Assembly (NCBI GenBank): GCA_949128115.1
Contig: OX421967.1
Coordinates: forward strand, 3,524,070-3,588,069
Source of the DNA: Anaspis maculata
Lineage: Eukaryota > Arthropoda > Insecta > Coleoptera > Scraptiidae
Direction: 5' to 3'
DNA: 64,000 nt
The position numbers and the translations under genes were made by a program. How positions within the stretch are numbered: the first letter of the stretch is position 1; every line of letters starts with the position of its first letter. Positions 11,990 to 23,813 of the stretch are shown piece after piece. Below the pieces are notes generated by a model, which did no database searches, had not been told where the DNA came from, and saw only the letters and a list, made by a program, of their open reading frames with translations.

Positions 11990-12147
11990 TATATCCACCT
12001 CTCACACGAATTTGTACACCTAAATCCAAAATAAACACGCTCTTGACAGCTAGAGCCCGTTGAGACGGACGCCTATGGCCTTCCGTGATGCCGACAGACG
12101 TCAGTCCCTAACTCCGTGAGGCCGATCGGTAAACAAACGCTCGGCCA

Positions 12148-12273
12148 GGAGCGCGATTCTGTACTTTCCTACCGACAACTATCGGATCGGTAGCTAGGGT
12201 GGGAACCAATCAAATTCGCTCCTGCCTAGCTACCGACACCGACAAGTGTCGGTAGGAGAGTACAGAATCGCGG
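12148..12273. mobile_element. 126-bp MITE of the GCGCGATTCTGTAC family
   Basis: The left end GCGCGATTCTGTACTTTCC and the right end GAGTACAGAATCGCG are inverted copies. Inside lie ACCGACA / TGTCGGT palindromic words. The same terminal sequence bounds the larger element at 12463-13953. Confidence 0.7.
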
Positions 12274-12462
12274 CCCAGAATGCGGTACCCATAGACCGGT
12301 ACCCTAAAGCTGGATTTATAAACTTGACGTTTCAGTTGCCGTTCGCCGTTGCTGTTGCCGTTCAATGTTGAATATGTGAAAGTGATTGTGGTCATTTATA
12401 AGAGCCGTTGCCGTTGCAGTTGGCAGTTCGTGCTGTTCGTGGCGACGTTGGGGTGCAGTTCA

Positions 12463-13953
12463 GGAGCGCGATTCTGTACTTTCCCACCGACAGTTGTCGG
12501 TGTCGTTCACTACCGATAGTTGTCGCTTGCGCCACCGACAAGTAGACGTCGAGGTGATTCTCTACTCACCGCCTACCGACACTTGTCGGTGCAAACGACG
12601 ACTCTCGCTCAAGTGCAGTGATACGAAACATGGAACGAAACGGTCATGAAACGGTGAGAGACCAGCCAATGAAAAGCAGCCATTTTGAATTAACGGATGA
12701 TTTTTGAAGTTGACATTTATGTCTTGCCATCGTCATCACATTCAGTTGTATGGAGTGTTCATAGAATATGAAAATATGAGTGCTTCACGCGCTTCAGATG
12801 GGCAAATTGGAGAGCAGTGTTGTGCACAGAAAACCCTTTTTATCTAGATAAGATATGTGACAGATAATTACAGATAATTCTGGAAAATGTTATCTAGATT
12901 ATTGGAGAGGTGAAGTTGGGTGGTGACCTATTGCTTGCATTGTTCGCATCATACTAGATATATCGCGAGGTATATCGGTGTTTGTAGTCTAACCAACTTC
13001 TAGCTTTGCGCGGCCGTTTAGGTATGTGCGCGGCTGGCAAACGACGGATGCAGATGTTAGTTCATATTGTTCGTATGTATCTTGCGATTTATTATTGTTG
13101 TTAATTTGTAGGTAACAGAGACATCGAGGAAGAGACAAATGAAATATGATATAATGATCCCACATCGATGGAACTTTTTCCCTAATTTTTCAACTGTTTT
13201 TGCGTAGTAATTTTGCTTGGTTTTGCATGCAAAATTTGACGTTCTCACGACGGACGCTAAGTAGGTAGGTATACCTACCTACCGAAATTAGAATCTAGGT
13301 ATAACATGTTGAAGCCCAGCATCTCAGCCTTCAATAAATATTTATGAGAACAATAAAGACAAAACCTATGAACAGAGTTGAACTGGCAACCTATATCTCC
13401 GTACCTAATAAATTCGAATTCATTCGAACAAAACGCCACCCACCGATATTGTGCTACGAATTTGCAATTAATGTTTGTATCAACCAAATTCATTCGGACG
13501 CGGTTGAAAATTATTGGCGGTTGGTTGTCTTAGATCATACCACGGAGGACCATATACTAGGTATATGTACCTATATGCACGGGGGGTAGATACCATACAT
13601 CTGCCAAATACCTACGTCGAGAACTAGGTATACTAAGTAGGTATAAGTAGGTACCTATGCGTATTCTATGCGTGATGCGAAGCGAGCACTTTCCCTTGTA
13701 AACCTACAAATCGCAAATACAAAACAATAAACAAGCTAAAAACTTATAATGCGCTTGCGTAACGACAGCTTTTTCGTCGACCGATGGCCTCAAGACCCGT
13801 CGGTGGGCTGAGCGACAACTGTCGGTCCGGAACGACAACTATCGGTCGCATCTGTCACATTTGCAAGTACAGAATCGCTCCTACCGACAAGTGTCGTTAA
13901 AGCCGTCGGCCGATACCGACAAGTGTCGGTAGGCAAGTACAGAATCGCGCTCC
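12463..13953. mobile_element. 1.5-kb non-autonomous element with GGAGCGCGATTCTGTAC ends
   Basis: The left end at 12463 reads GGAGCGCGATTCTGTACTT. The right end at 13953 is its reverse complement, with an inner second copy near 13863-13880. Both ends carry clusters of ACCGACA(A/G)(C/G)TGTCGGT palindromes (12485-12600 and 13800-13935), which look like subterminal binding sites. The AT-rich interior (12650-13790) has only short frames without recognisable domains, plus a GTAGGTAGGTATACCTACCTAC palindromic word near 13262. It could also be two separate copies enclosing unrelated DNA. Confidence 0.55.
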
Positions 13954-15639
13954 AGGTTCCCTATTTTGGTTGCCCGCGTGGCGCCATCTAGTTTTGGATA
14001 AATGAATATACCAAGCGGGAAATTTGAAATTAGAATTCTCAATTTATTCTGGAAATAAGATTCATACCCTTGACAGACTAGAAAACTCAATGATCATTAA
14101 GCGTGAAATACGATATAAATTACCAGTGTGTCACGTCGTCATTTACTTAATGATCATTTGGAACGTCATTTAGGACTTTGATGATCATTAACTAGGAGTA
14201 ACCATAATCGCCGGTGGTCGTGCACCATCGCCGTGATATTTGAATACCATTGGCCAGCGTTTCTGCAATGGATCGCGATATCTGTCATCAAGTCTTGTCA
14301 TTTCAGCACGTCATTCAGATTGTCGGACACGTATTTCTGTAATGGAGGAACTGGATTTTCGGTCTTGCCTCTTGCAACAACATTTCTTGTACCAAATTAT
14401 GAGATAATGCCCGTAGCGTGCACGTATAAGCACGTACGAAAAATTGAAAACTCCCCGTTTTACATAAGAAATGACTGGACAGGGAGCTGGTGCCTCAAAA
14501 CTTACGTCATAAGGTACATGATTTTAACCCTATAGGTCTAAAGTGCGTTGATAAGGTTGTTGAAAATTGCTTTGTTATAGGTAGTGATTTTGAACATTTA
14601 TGCATGATTTTCCACTCCCCGGTTGTTTTCGAAGTGATTAATTTCAAGAAGAGAAAAAGCTCATAACTGGGCCTAGACTCAGATCGGGTAGGTAGTAGGT
14701 AGGTTTTTAAATGTCGATAACTTTTTTGTTTTTCAAAATATTTAAATAATTCTTCTTTAATATTAAAGGAGAAACATGGTAAATTTGTTACGAAACGTGT
14801 GAAAAATCATATTCATTAAATGTTGTGCGCATGCCTCTACACAAAAACGCCTTTTTCCTGGCCGTTACTACCCGAGACGGCCGTTCACCCTGGCTTTGAC
14901 TAGGAATACCCGCGTTTGGTGCAGAACTCTACTCAGATGCTCTTTCCTGCTCGTAGATTGCTTTTTTTCGAAAAATTCCAACTAATATCAAAAGTAGATT
15001 GCATTGGGCGTCGTGCAGGCCTGTTTTCAAACTCGACACGGTTTCGATTTTCCGACGGTGATTTGTTCAAAATGAAACTTGCACATTTCGTGAATTAGAA
15101 AAAATGCAGTGCGAATTTCGACCTGCGGTAAGTCACACGAAATAATCATTTTAGGTGCAGACTTGCTGCAAGTCATAGTTAGGGAAAAGATTGAATTGAG
15201 TTTTGAGGGGGAAAGTTTTGAAATCGGACTAACGGATTTCGAGTTTTCCTCCTTAGAATAACTGCAAATTTTCAACTTCTCGACCCGTAATCAGATTTTC
15301 ACCAATCGTTTTTTGAACGAGACGTTACTGGTTTTTGAACATTTTCCGACAATTTCTGTCAAAATTCTCGCAATTTTCAGAGGGTTTCCTTTTCACTAGA
15401 AAATGCAAAACTGGCCTAGCTTATCAGAACCGGACTCAAATGACGAACTTGAATGAAGCTTAAACTACTGACGATTTTTACAATGATATTATTTGGAAAA
15501 AGCTTCGTGGTTTTCAGGAAAATTGTCCTATCGAGACCTATCGGGTCCCTTTGTGTCCTAAAGTGCAGTATGGAGCCCCACTTAGCCCACGTAGTTTTTA
15601 TTGACATCAAGAATAAGTACAATAAGCCCCCTTTTACCT
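13954..15639. other. No gene recognised
   Basis: AT-rich sequence with short open frames on both strands and no domain similarity that I can name. Three AATGATCATT-like palindromes lie at about 14090, 14148 and 14178. I see no coding bias, tRNA or element boundary. Confidence 0.4.
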
Positions 15640-15769
15640 TCATTTGTAATATAAAGCTCGAGCCATTGAGTCCCCTTGTATTTTCTGTGGCATTCGGATC
15701 TCTATTGAGCCCTCTTGTGCCTTCATGTGTCGTTTGAAGCCTTAATGAGCCCTCTTAGCTTAGCCTACA

Positions 15770-15905
15770 TGACAACTTGACGCGGGACAACTTGACGCCG
15801 GGAATTTCAAAGTGGCCGACTTGACGCCAGGACAACTTGACGCGGGACAACTTGACGCCGGGACAACTTGACGCCGGACAACTTGACGGCAGGAATTTTG
15901 AAGTA
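15770..15905 (+). repeat. Minisatellite of GACAACTTGACGC units, block 1
   Basis: About eight imperfect 14-17 bp copies of GACAACTTGACGCCGG with two GTGGCCGACTTGACGCC-like variants. It sits where the surrounding tract changes orientation. Confidence 0.85.
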
Positions 15906-17091
15906 ACCGATAGCCGACTTAGCGTCGGGACAACTCAACACCAGTTGGAGCTATAGGACCCCGAGTATTACATGAAGGCACAAAGGTGCTGAACTGAAGA
16001 TACGAAAGCAAGGGGAAAACGCAAGGGGGCCCGGTAGATCTTCGAATACCAAACAAAGGCACAAGAGTGCTTACTGAATGTAAATGGAAAAAATGCAAGG
16101 GAGCTCAGCGGGGGTTCAAACACCATTAATTATTGAAGACACAATGGGGTCCAGTGGGGCTATGAACAACACATGGAAGCAAAAGATAGCTTTTTTGGCA
16201 TATGAGAACGACAAGCGGACCAAGTAGGGCTTTAAATACCAGACGAAAACACAAGTGTGGTTTCGATTGCTTAAAAGCTTCCTGAGACACGGAAAATTGC
16301 AAGGGGGCTCATCAGGACTCCAAAAGACATTGAAGGCACAAGGGGGCTCAATAGTGCTTTGAATTACACAAGAAGGCAATAGAGGCTCACAGGAATTTTA
16401 CACACGTAAAAAAACATAGAGAGACTCACCAGGGCTTCAAACGATACTTGAGGTTGAGGACACACAGGGGCGCCAAATGTTTCACGAAGGCACAAAGGTG
16501 TTTACTAAAGCTTCGAAAGCGACGGAAAAATGTAAGAGGACTTAGCAGGGCTTCAATCGACATTGAAGGAACAAGGGGGCCAGAAGGGCTTCAAGAATCA
16601 AAGAAGGCACAAGGAGGCTTGCTGGAACTCTGGAGGGGCGAAAAATTATGGGGGACTTAAAACAAGAGTGTCAAATTGGGCTCTGAATAAGGGTGCTTAC
16701 AACGCCATATGCAGACATAAAGGGTTGATACTACGATTCCGAAAGCAACATGAACACTCAAGGGGGCTCATCAGGGCTTAAAATGACATATAAATACACA
16801 AAAGGATCCACTGGAATTTGGAGCTAACACAGCAAGACAAAATGAGAGCTGCTTGACCTCCAAAACATAGGAAGACACAAAGAGGCTTCTTAGCGAGCAC
16901 CTCAAGTAACCACAAGACGGTTCATCGAGGCTCGAAACGACACAAAAAGACACGGGGGCTCATCGGGGCTCCGATTGACAAAAAAGAACTCAAGAAATAC
17001 AAAATCTGGAAAGATAGATTGTGGCTCGATAGAGTTCCAAAAGCAACATGAAGACACAATAAGGGAGCTGGTCAAGGCTTGAAGCGACACA

Positions 17092-17215
17092 TCAAATTGT
17101 CCACGCGTTAGGTTGTCCTGGCTTCAATTGTCCCGCGTCAGGATGGCCGGCGTCAAGCTGTCCTGCTTCGACCAACTTGACGCCGGGACAACTTGACGCC
17201 TGACGATTTACGCCA
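17092..17215. repeat. GACAACTTGACGC minisatellite, block 2 (both orientations)
   Basis: The first half reads in the reverse sense (TTGTCCTGGCTTCAATTGTCC, GGCGTCAAGCTGTCC) and the second in the forward sense (CAACTTGACGCCGGGACAAC). The block is itself an inverted repeat in the middle of the forward tract. Confidence 0.75.
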
Positions 17216-18417
17216 GGGATTTTGTGAGAACAGAGTAAGCAAACATTCGAAGAAAATGACAAAACGGGACTCACCGGGAGTCGAAACGACACATAAAGAC
17301 ACAAGGGGATTCACTGGGGCTCCGAATTACACAGCAGAACACAATGAGGGCCTCTAGATCTTCAAAACACAAGAAGACATGAGCGGGCTCGCTTAGACTT
17401 CCGAAAACCCTGAGAAAACATCAAAGGGTTCACTGGAGACTCGAAACGACACAAAAGAACACAATGGAGGCCAGTAAGGCTCCAAAGTAAAAAAAGATAC
17501 AAAAAGGCTCGATAGTATTCCGGAACTTCCAAGAAAATATAAAGAGGTCGTCGGGGCACAATACGGTACCTAAAGACAGAAGGAGGGGCTCCGAATGACA
17601 CAGCAAGACATAATGGGTCGCTAGAACTCCAAAACATGAGAAAAGTGAGCATAAGGGGACTCGCGTTTTCCGAAAACCACAGATAACATGAGGGGCTCAT
17701 CGTCAAAATGACACATAAAGACACAAAAAGGCCCATTGAAGCTCCGATTGACAAAGCAAGGCATAATGGAGGCGCCCGAGAGGGCACCATATAGGACTAG
17801 AAACATAAGAAAATACAAGGGGGTTCATCAGGGCCTCACACAGCACCACATGAAGACACGAGGGGGATCACCAGGTTTCAAAACGACAAATACAGACAAA
17901 GGGGGTCCGTTGGATCTCCGATAAACGTAGCAAGACACAACGAGGGCCCCTAGGATTCCACGACATGAGAAGACAAAATGGAAATTATTGCGGGGCTGGA
18001 AGCGTCACCATAGACACATGGCCCAGATTGACGCAGCAAGAAAGAATGGGGGCCGGCAGGGTTCCAAAGCACAAGAAGATACAAGGGGGCTCGATAGAAT
18101 TTGGAGCTTCACATGGAAACACAAGAAGGTCATCAAAGGGGTTATCAGGGTTCTTGAAAACACTATGGAAAAACAAAATGGCTCCAGTGAAGTTTCGAAA
18201 ACTCAGGGCTTGAAATGGCATATAAAGTCGCATGGGGGCTGTGACTTTGAGTTATACAAACTTAGGTATAATTGGGACTCAAAAACATAAGACACAAGTA
18301 GGCATGAGGGGCTTGCTAGTTCCGAAAAATCACAGGAAAACACAAGGGAGCCAGTTGGGGGACAAAAAGACACAAACTGGCCAACTAGAGTCCCAAAATA
18401 ATAATAACTCCTATAGC

Positions 18418-18556
18418 GCCAAGTTGTCCCGCGTCAAGTTGTCCTGGCGTCAAGTTGTCCTGGCGTCAAGTTGTCCCGCGGCAAGTTGTCCCGCGTCAAG
18501 TTGGCCGGCGTCAAGTTGGCCGGCGTCAAGTCGGCGGCGTCAAGCTGTCCTGCTTC
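18418..18556 (-). repeat. GACAACTTGACGC minisatellite, block 3 (reverse sense)
   Basis: About nine copies of GCGTCAAGTTGTCC or GGCGTCAAGTTGGCC. It marks the second orientation switch of the surrounding tract and mirrors block 1. Confidence 0.85.
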
Positions 18557-19750
18557 GCCCCCTTACGTTTTTTCGGAGCTTCAGAGTTTCAGTGAGCCCT
18601 CTTGAGCCTTCTTGCGTTGTTGGAAGCCCTAATGTAAATCTCTTGTACCTTAATGCGATATACGGAGCCCTGTCGGGCTCCCTTCATGTCCGCAAGTGTA
18701 GTTTAGAGCCCTAATCAATCCCCTTATGGTTTTTTGATCTTTTCGTGGCTTTCGGAGCATTTGTAAAATCTCGAGCCTCCATGTAATATTCGGAGCTTTA
18801 CGGGGCCCCTTGTGTCCTCCAAAAAATATGAAGTCCTAATTAGCCCCCTTCAGTTTTTTTCCTGGCTCTCAGGTGAGCGACCTTTTGCTTTCTTGTATTA
18901 TCCACAGCCCATTTGGCCACCTTGTTTCTTCAACGTCTTTTGAAGCCCTGCTTCACTGGGGGACTCCATATTACACTTTAGGACACAAGGAGCCGGTGTC
19001 CAAAGTCACAAGGTGCTTCATGATGTTCACTGCTAACTAATGCTCCGAAAGCCTCTTGGAAAAATGTAAGAGACTTCAAAAGACGTTGAATAAACAAGGA
19101 TTTGAGGGAGCTCTGGATAATATAAGGAGGCAAAAGGGGGCTTACTGGATTTCTGAGGGCCAGGAAAAAACATGAAGGGGCTAATTAGGGCTTCGTATTC
19201 TTTTGAGGACATAAAAGGCCCGATAGGGCTCCGAATATCACATGAAGGCTTGAGGTCTTCACTAATGCTCCGAAAGCCACAAAACGATGTGAGGGGAGAT
19301 CGGCAGGGCTCAAGCGCTATTAAGGCACAAGGGGGTCCAAGGGAGCTTATTATAATAAATGAAGGCGGAAGGGGGTTTACTGAAATTCTGATAGCTATGA
19401 AGAAACATGGCATTAGGGGAGTGATTAGGGCTCCAAGCTACACTCACGGACATGAAGGGAGTCCGATAGGGCTCCGTGTATCGCATTAAGGCACAAGAGA
19501 TTCACACTAAGGCTTCCAACAACGCAAGAAGGCACAAGAGGGCTTACTGGAACTCTGAAAGCCAAGAAAAAACATGAGAAACGACACACGACGGCACAAG
19601 GGGGCTCAATAAAGATCCTAGTGACACGGGAAAATGCAAGGGGGCTCAGTAAGGCTTCAAATGATATATTGGAGATACAAAGGCGCCCAAACAAAGGGCT
19701 TCAAACAATACTGGTGACACAAGGGGGTTCAAGGGGTTCTATAATATATC

Positions 19751-20559
19751 AAAAATAAATGAATAAATGAGAAATGAAAATAAATAAAAATGGCAGGCAA
19801 GAGACTAATCAATAAAATAAGTAATTAACCAAATTTTTTCAAATCGCTATACCTATCTTTGCACAGGATGAATGCGCAAAAAGTGATTTCTCACTCTTTC
19901 TCTCTCTAACTTAGATCAGATCAGTGAGTTTTCTAGTAAAAGGAAAGCACCTATTAGGCATTTCCATTGATGTCACAGCAGTGTTGCCAACTTTCCAGAA
20001 GTGCCCGCCAAATTTGAACCAAATAATGTTTGGGAACAACCGAACTACAGGGCGCTTATGGAGTTCCAGTTTCTGCATTTTTTCCCTCGGCTACCTTTTT
20101 GAGTTTGAGTTTGAAACTTTTGTATTAAGTTCAAAGCAATGTCCTTAATGCGCCTGCAAAATAAGTTCCCGTGGAAAAGTGTGTTTTTTTGTGAAAAAGC
20201 TAGCCAAACATGTTAGGTTAACTGCACAGGGTGGTGGTGAAAATTCATATTTTCCGACAAAATTGGGCATGAACTTTGCCACCAAACCTCACCTGAATGT
20301 TGGGGGTTTACGTTCCCGGCATTGCTGGAGTGATATGCCTTGTGTGGGGCTAGGTATGTACCTCTTCGGCTTGTGCTTCCCAATCACCCAAATACTTCAG
20401 GCCCAGCTTTTACTGCTGGATTAAAGAAACAAACAATAGTTTTTGTTTATATTTTATATTTTAAAAGTGCAGGAATGTCTTCACTTCGGTTGTAGAATAT
20501 GGACAGAGGCAAAACATGGAAGTTTAACTTGAACAGCTGTTCGGCCACCGAAGATGTAT
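19751..20559. other. No gene recognised
   Basis: Unassigned AT-rich DNA after the minisatellite tract, with a short TCTCTCTCT run near 19898. Short frames at 19924 and 20179 on the plus strand show no recognised motif. Confidence 0.35.
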
Positions 20560-21880
20560 TCGGTCACCGGAGCCCTCCTTGACAGAAATTTCACCTGATT
20601 TAACGATATTGAATTTTCAACTACAACTTGATTGTGTCAAGACACATTTCTTGAAAATACAAATATTTATTGTTCTATTGAGGATTCTAGGCTCCAAATT
20701 GTGGTCGACGTAGCAATTCCTCAGTCTGTAGATTTTCCCATTTTTAGATTGCCGAGGGCCACAATTCTTGACACAGGTACTTCCTGAAACTAGATAGGCT
20801 TAGCAACAGATAATTTTGTGCAAACATCATAACTGTATTACAGCAATTTAGTTACCCATCCTAATTGTTATCGGTACAGCCTCCGTATATTTTTTCAAGT
20901 GTATTCCTTCCTTCCTCCTTTCCATTTCTTGGCGCTTTAGGATACATTCTGTGATGCCTCGTACTTCCACGAGCCGCAGCGTTTCGAGAAAACCATGAAT
21001 TTCTCATTTTTTCCTCAAAAAAAAGATTCAACCACTCCAAACTCCAACCCAACGTTCACGTTCATTGAGCCCTCTACATTTCTAGCCATGCTTTCTTCAT
21101 TGCTTTTGACAAGCCTAGATGTTTGAATTGACAATAGTTTCCATTTTCTACTACACTGTAGTTGTAATATTTGCTGTGATATAAGCACATGTGAACCAGA
21201 TGGGATCGGCTCCGATAGTATCTTCATCTTCTGTTGACCAAATCGTACACCTGACTTGACAATCTTGAATTTTCAGTTGATGGCTTCATCGCGGCAAGAC
21301 ACATTGCTTAAAAAATCCTGACATTTCTTCTTGTAAGCAGGATTCGAGGTAACATTGTGGTCAACTTAGAAATTCCTTGGTCGCTGGATTTTTCCCATTT
21401 CACGATCGCCACAGGTCAGTTTTTGCCACAGCCATACTTTCTGAAATCAGAAGGGCGCTTAGTAATGGATAATTTGTAAAATCATCTCACATTTATTCTG
21501 TATTCTAACAATTTAGTCAGCTTTTTACCTTATCGGCAGGATAATAAACTGGCATATTTTCTCCTTCCCAGATGTCTTTGAGTCGCATTTCTTGGCACTT
21601 TGAGATACTTCCTGAGATGCTCTTCTCTTCCAGGAATCCAGTTTTCCGAAAAAGCCACGGATTTCTTTTTTTTTTCGACGAAAATGATTTGAGCACTCCA
21701 CCAAACTTTCTTGTTTATTGAGCTATTTGGGGCAGCACATCTCCAACTATCAGTATTGATCGAAGCGCCAGAGTTTCGTGAACAATTATCACGCACAAAC
21801 TTGCTTCCTACTGTAGATATCCAAAATCTCAAAAAAGTACTTTTTTACAATCATAACAACGCGGGTTGTTCCCCAACACT
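20560..21880 (-). repeat. Diverged tandem duplication of about 670 bp, each copy with a similar short minus-strand frame
   Basis: About 20580-21060 aligns by eye with about 21240-21720. Shared landmarks in the same order are AATTTTCA, CAAGACACATT, ATTGTGGTC, TTTTTCCCATTT, TAATGGATAATTT-like sequence, and a TCTTGGC(A/G)CTTT block. The minus-strand frames 20861-21052 and 21530-21832 correspond. Both contain an FSRN/FSEN word, a short RG or GR stretch, and then a K-APRN / KVPRN word before a basic tail. I do not recognise the protein. The shared frame could be a terminal exon of a small duplicated gene or chance preservation after a recent duplication. Confidence 0.5.
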
Positions 21881-21946
21881 TTTTTGACGTTATAAATTCA
21901 ACTAGGTTGGCAACACTGACGAGCTCGTGACGTCATGTGGAAATGC

Positions 21947-23356
21947 CTAATTGTCTTCGGCCTTGGCATGTGTCAACATGTGCCTTTTCAAAGTCGACTT
22001 CAGCTTGGCTTTATACAAACACCTTTCACATTTAAACCACGCTATATCTTCAGCGGCAGTATGTTTCATCAAGTCGTGCTTTTTCAAATTGGCTTTGTGT
22101 TCAGTTTTATACGAACATTTCGCACACTGAAACCAAGCGATGTCCGTGGCGGCAGCATGTTTCAACGAACTGTGCCTCTCCAATTCGCCTTTGCGTTTAG
22201 CCTTGAACGAACACTCCGTACATTGAAACCAAACGATGTCTTCGACGGCAACGTGTTTCAGCATGTGCGACTTCAGGCACCACTTCTGGTTGGTTTTATA
22301 GGTACATTTTGCACAACGAAACCGAACAATGTTTTCGGCGGCAGCGTGTTTCAACATGTCGTGAACTTTCAAATTGCCCTTGTGTTTGGATTTAAACGAA
22401 CACTTCGCACATTGGAACCAAAGGATCTCTTCGGCGGCAACATGTTGCAACATGATGTGCTTTTTCAAATTAATTTCTTCTCTGCTTTTATACGAACACT
22501 TTGCACAATGAAGCCAAACGATGTCTTCAGCGGCAGCATGTTTCGACTTGTCGTGCCGTTTCAAATACGATCGCTGATGGGTTTTAAACGAACATTTTGC
22601 ACATTGAAACCAAGGGATGTCTTCAGCGGCACCATGTTTCCACATGTGCATTTTCAAATGAGTTTTTTGTCTGCATCTATACGTACATTTTGCACACTGA
22701 AACCAAGCGATGTCACCAGCGGCGGCATGTTTCGTCTGATTATGCGTTTTCAAATACTTTTCATGTTTGGTTTTGAAAGAACATTTTGCACATTCAAACC
22801 AAACAATGTCTTCAGCGGCCGTATGTTTCGACATGTTGTGCGCTTTCAAGTTCGTTCTTCGTTCGGTTTGATATGAACACTTCGCACATTGAAACCTCGG
22901 CATGTGCCTTTTCAAATTTTCTTTTTCCTTGAGCTTGTTTGAACATTTACTGTGCAAGTAATCATTACCAAAGGAATCAGAATGTGGTGGTGTTGCAATT
23001 GATGGGAAACCAAACGCTGCCAAACGATGGGAATCCGTGTGTTTCACCAGAAACAAGATGGAATCGGACCCGAATCGGCAATCATTGCAAGGAAATTTAT
23101 AAACTTCTTCATAGCAAAATGAGCTTCGTTCAGTGCTGTCGTTGCCGTGATCAGTGTGTGTACAGTGTTCATACAAGTCCCAACTGTAATAACCTTTGAA
23201 GTCGCAGCAAATGAACGGGAACTGCTCGGGTTTCACGATGGCATGGAACAGTTCTGCCGCGTTAACATTTCTGTGAACTCTTTGAACGTGGTGTTCCAGT
23301 TGAAACTTGAGCTCAAACTCATATGAACATTGTTGACACCGATGCATCTCTTCCAT
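21947..23356 (-). CDS. C2H2 zinc-finger protein 2 (469 aa, about 13 fingers)
   Basis: Paralogue of gene 1, very similar through the N-terminal module (MEEMHRCQQCSYEFELKFQ start, then the LYEHC and CRFGSD fingers), and likewise a likely nuclear DNA-binding protein. A degenerate finger (LHSKCSNKLKEKENLKRH) follows near residue 132. Ten regular C2H2 fingers then run from about residue 155 to 463, separated by AAAEDIxWFQCAKC-type linkers. The ATG at 23356 follows a TTTTCAGTC acceptor context, as in gene 1 apart from a base or two. The array is two fingers longer than in gene 1. A 313-codon open frame on the opposite strand is a shadow of the repeated fingers. Confidence 0.88.
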   Translation of the reverse strand: MEEMHRCQQCSYEFELKFQLEHHVQRVHRNVNAAELFHAIVKPEQFPFICCDFKGYYSWDLYEHCTHTDHGNDSTERSSFCYEEVYKFPCNDCRFGSDSILFLVKHTDSHRLAAFGFPSIATPPHSDSFGNDYLHSKCSNKLKEKENLKRHMPRFQCAKCSYQTERRTNLKAHNMSKHTAAEDIVWFECAKCSFKTKHEKYLKTHNQTKHAAAGDIAWFQCAKCTYRCRQKTHLKMHMWKHGAAEDIPWFQCAKCSFKTHQRSYLKRHDKSKHAAAEDIVWLHCAKCSYKSREEINLKKHIMLQHVAAEEILWFQCAKCSFKSKHKGNLKVHDMLKHAAAENIVRFRCAKCTYKTNQKWCLKSHMLKHVAVEDIVWFQCTECSFKAKRKGELERHSSLKHAAATDIAWFQCAKCSYKTEHKANLKKHDLMKHTAAEDIAWFKCERCLYKAKLKSTLKRHMLTHAKAEDN

Positions 23357-23610
23357 GACTGAAAATCAAGAATGCCCATATATTAGTTCCCAGTACCTAA
23401 CGACCGGTGCGCCTATTGCACATTTTTATTGTACCTCTACTACTTACCAAGGTAGTTACGTACAAAACCCTTCCGACTTGCAGGAGTTTTGATGAATATT
23501 AGGTAGGTAGACCCCCAGGTAGGTAAGTACCTAGCTTCCTATGAAGATTATTTCGATGTCATGAAGTGCTTATTTTGAATAAATAAACTTAACACTGCAT
23601 CATAATAAGG
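23357..23610 (-). promoter_or_regulatory. Leader intron and upstream region of zinc-finger gene 2
   Basis: The minus-strand donor GTAAGTAG begins at 23447 and the acceptor ends at 23359, an 89-base leader intron in the same position as in gene 1. Upstream similarity to gene 1 extends at least to about 23610. GTAGGTAG and TAGGTACC words are scattered here. Confidence 0.6.
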
Positions 23611-23813
23611 AGTAGGTATAGGTTGAGGTATAACAAAATTATGCCAACATTATATAACTAGGTAGGTACCTACCTACTGTTAGTCCTACATATTATTGAT
23701 TAAATGTTGCGCACGCAGCGAAGGAAAAAGAAGCCAGTGATTGAATAAAGGATTTGTTCCAAATAGGTAGGGGTGACCCGCCGAGGGGTGACCCCGTCAT
23801 AAAGGGGACCGGA

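Larger units (their letters stand above)
15640..19750. repeat. Degenerate minisatellite tract (CACAAGGGGGCTCA-type), with orientation flips
   Basis: About 4 kb is built of imperfect 40-60 bp units with words such as GACACAAGGGGGCTCA, GGGCTTCAAA and ACACATGAAGG. The G-rich sense lies on the plus strand at about 15960-18400 and 19000-19750. The reverse sense (GAGCCCTCTTGTGCC, TTTGAAGCC) lies on the plus strand at about 15650-15770 and 18560-18960. The open frames in it are repeat artefacts. Related units recur at 35210-35910. Confidence 0.8.

Noticed and set aside
14090..14190. Three AATGATCATT palindromes as an operator array
   Set aside because: Irregular spacing, AT-rich background and no adjacent gene; could be chance.
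17362..17790. Frames of up to 160 codons in the 15.6-19.75 kb tract
   Set aside because: They lie in degenerate minisatellite on both strands and have neither start context nor domain.
21935..22876. Long plus-strand open frame (313 codons) opposite zinc-finger gene 2
   Set aside because: It is the antisense reading of a regular finger array, which leaves one complementary frame free of stops; the translation is a repeat without known domains.
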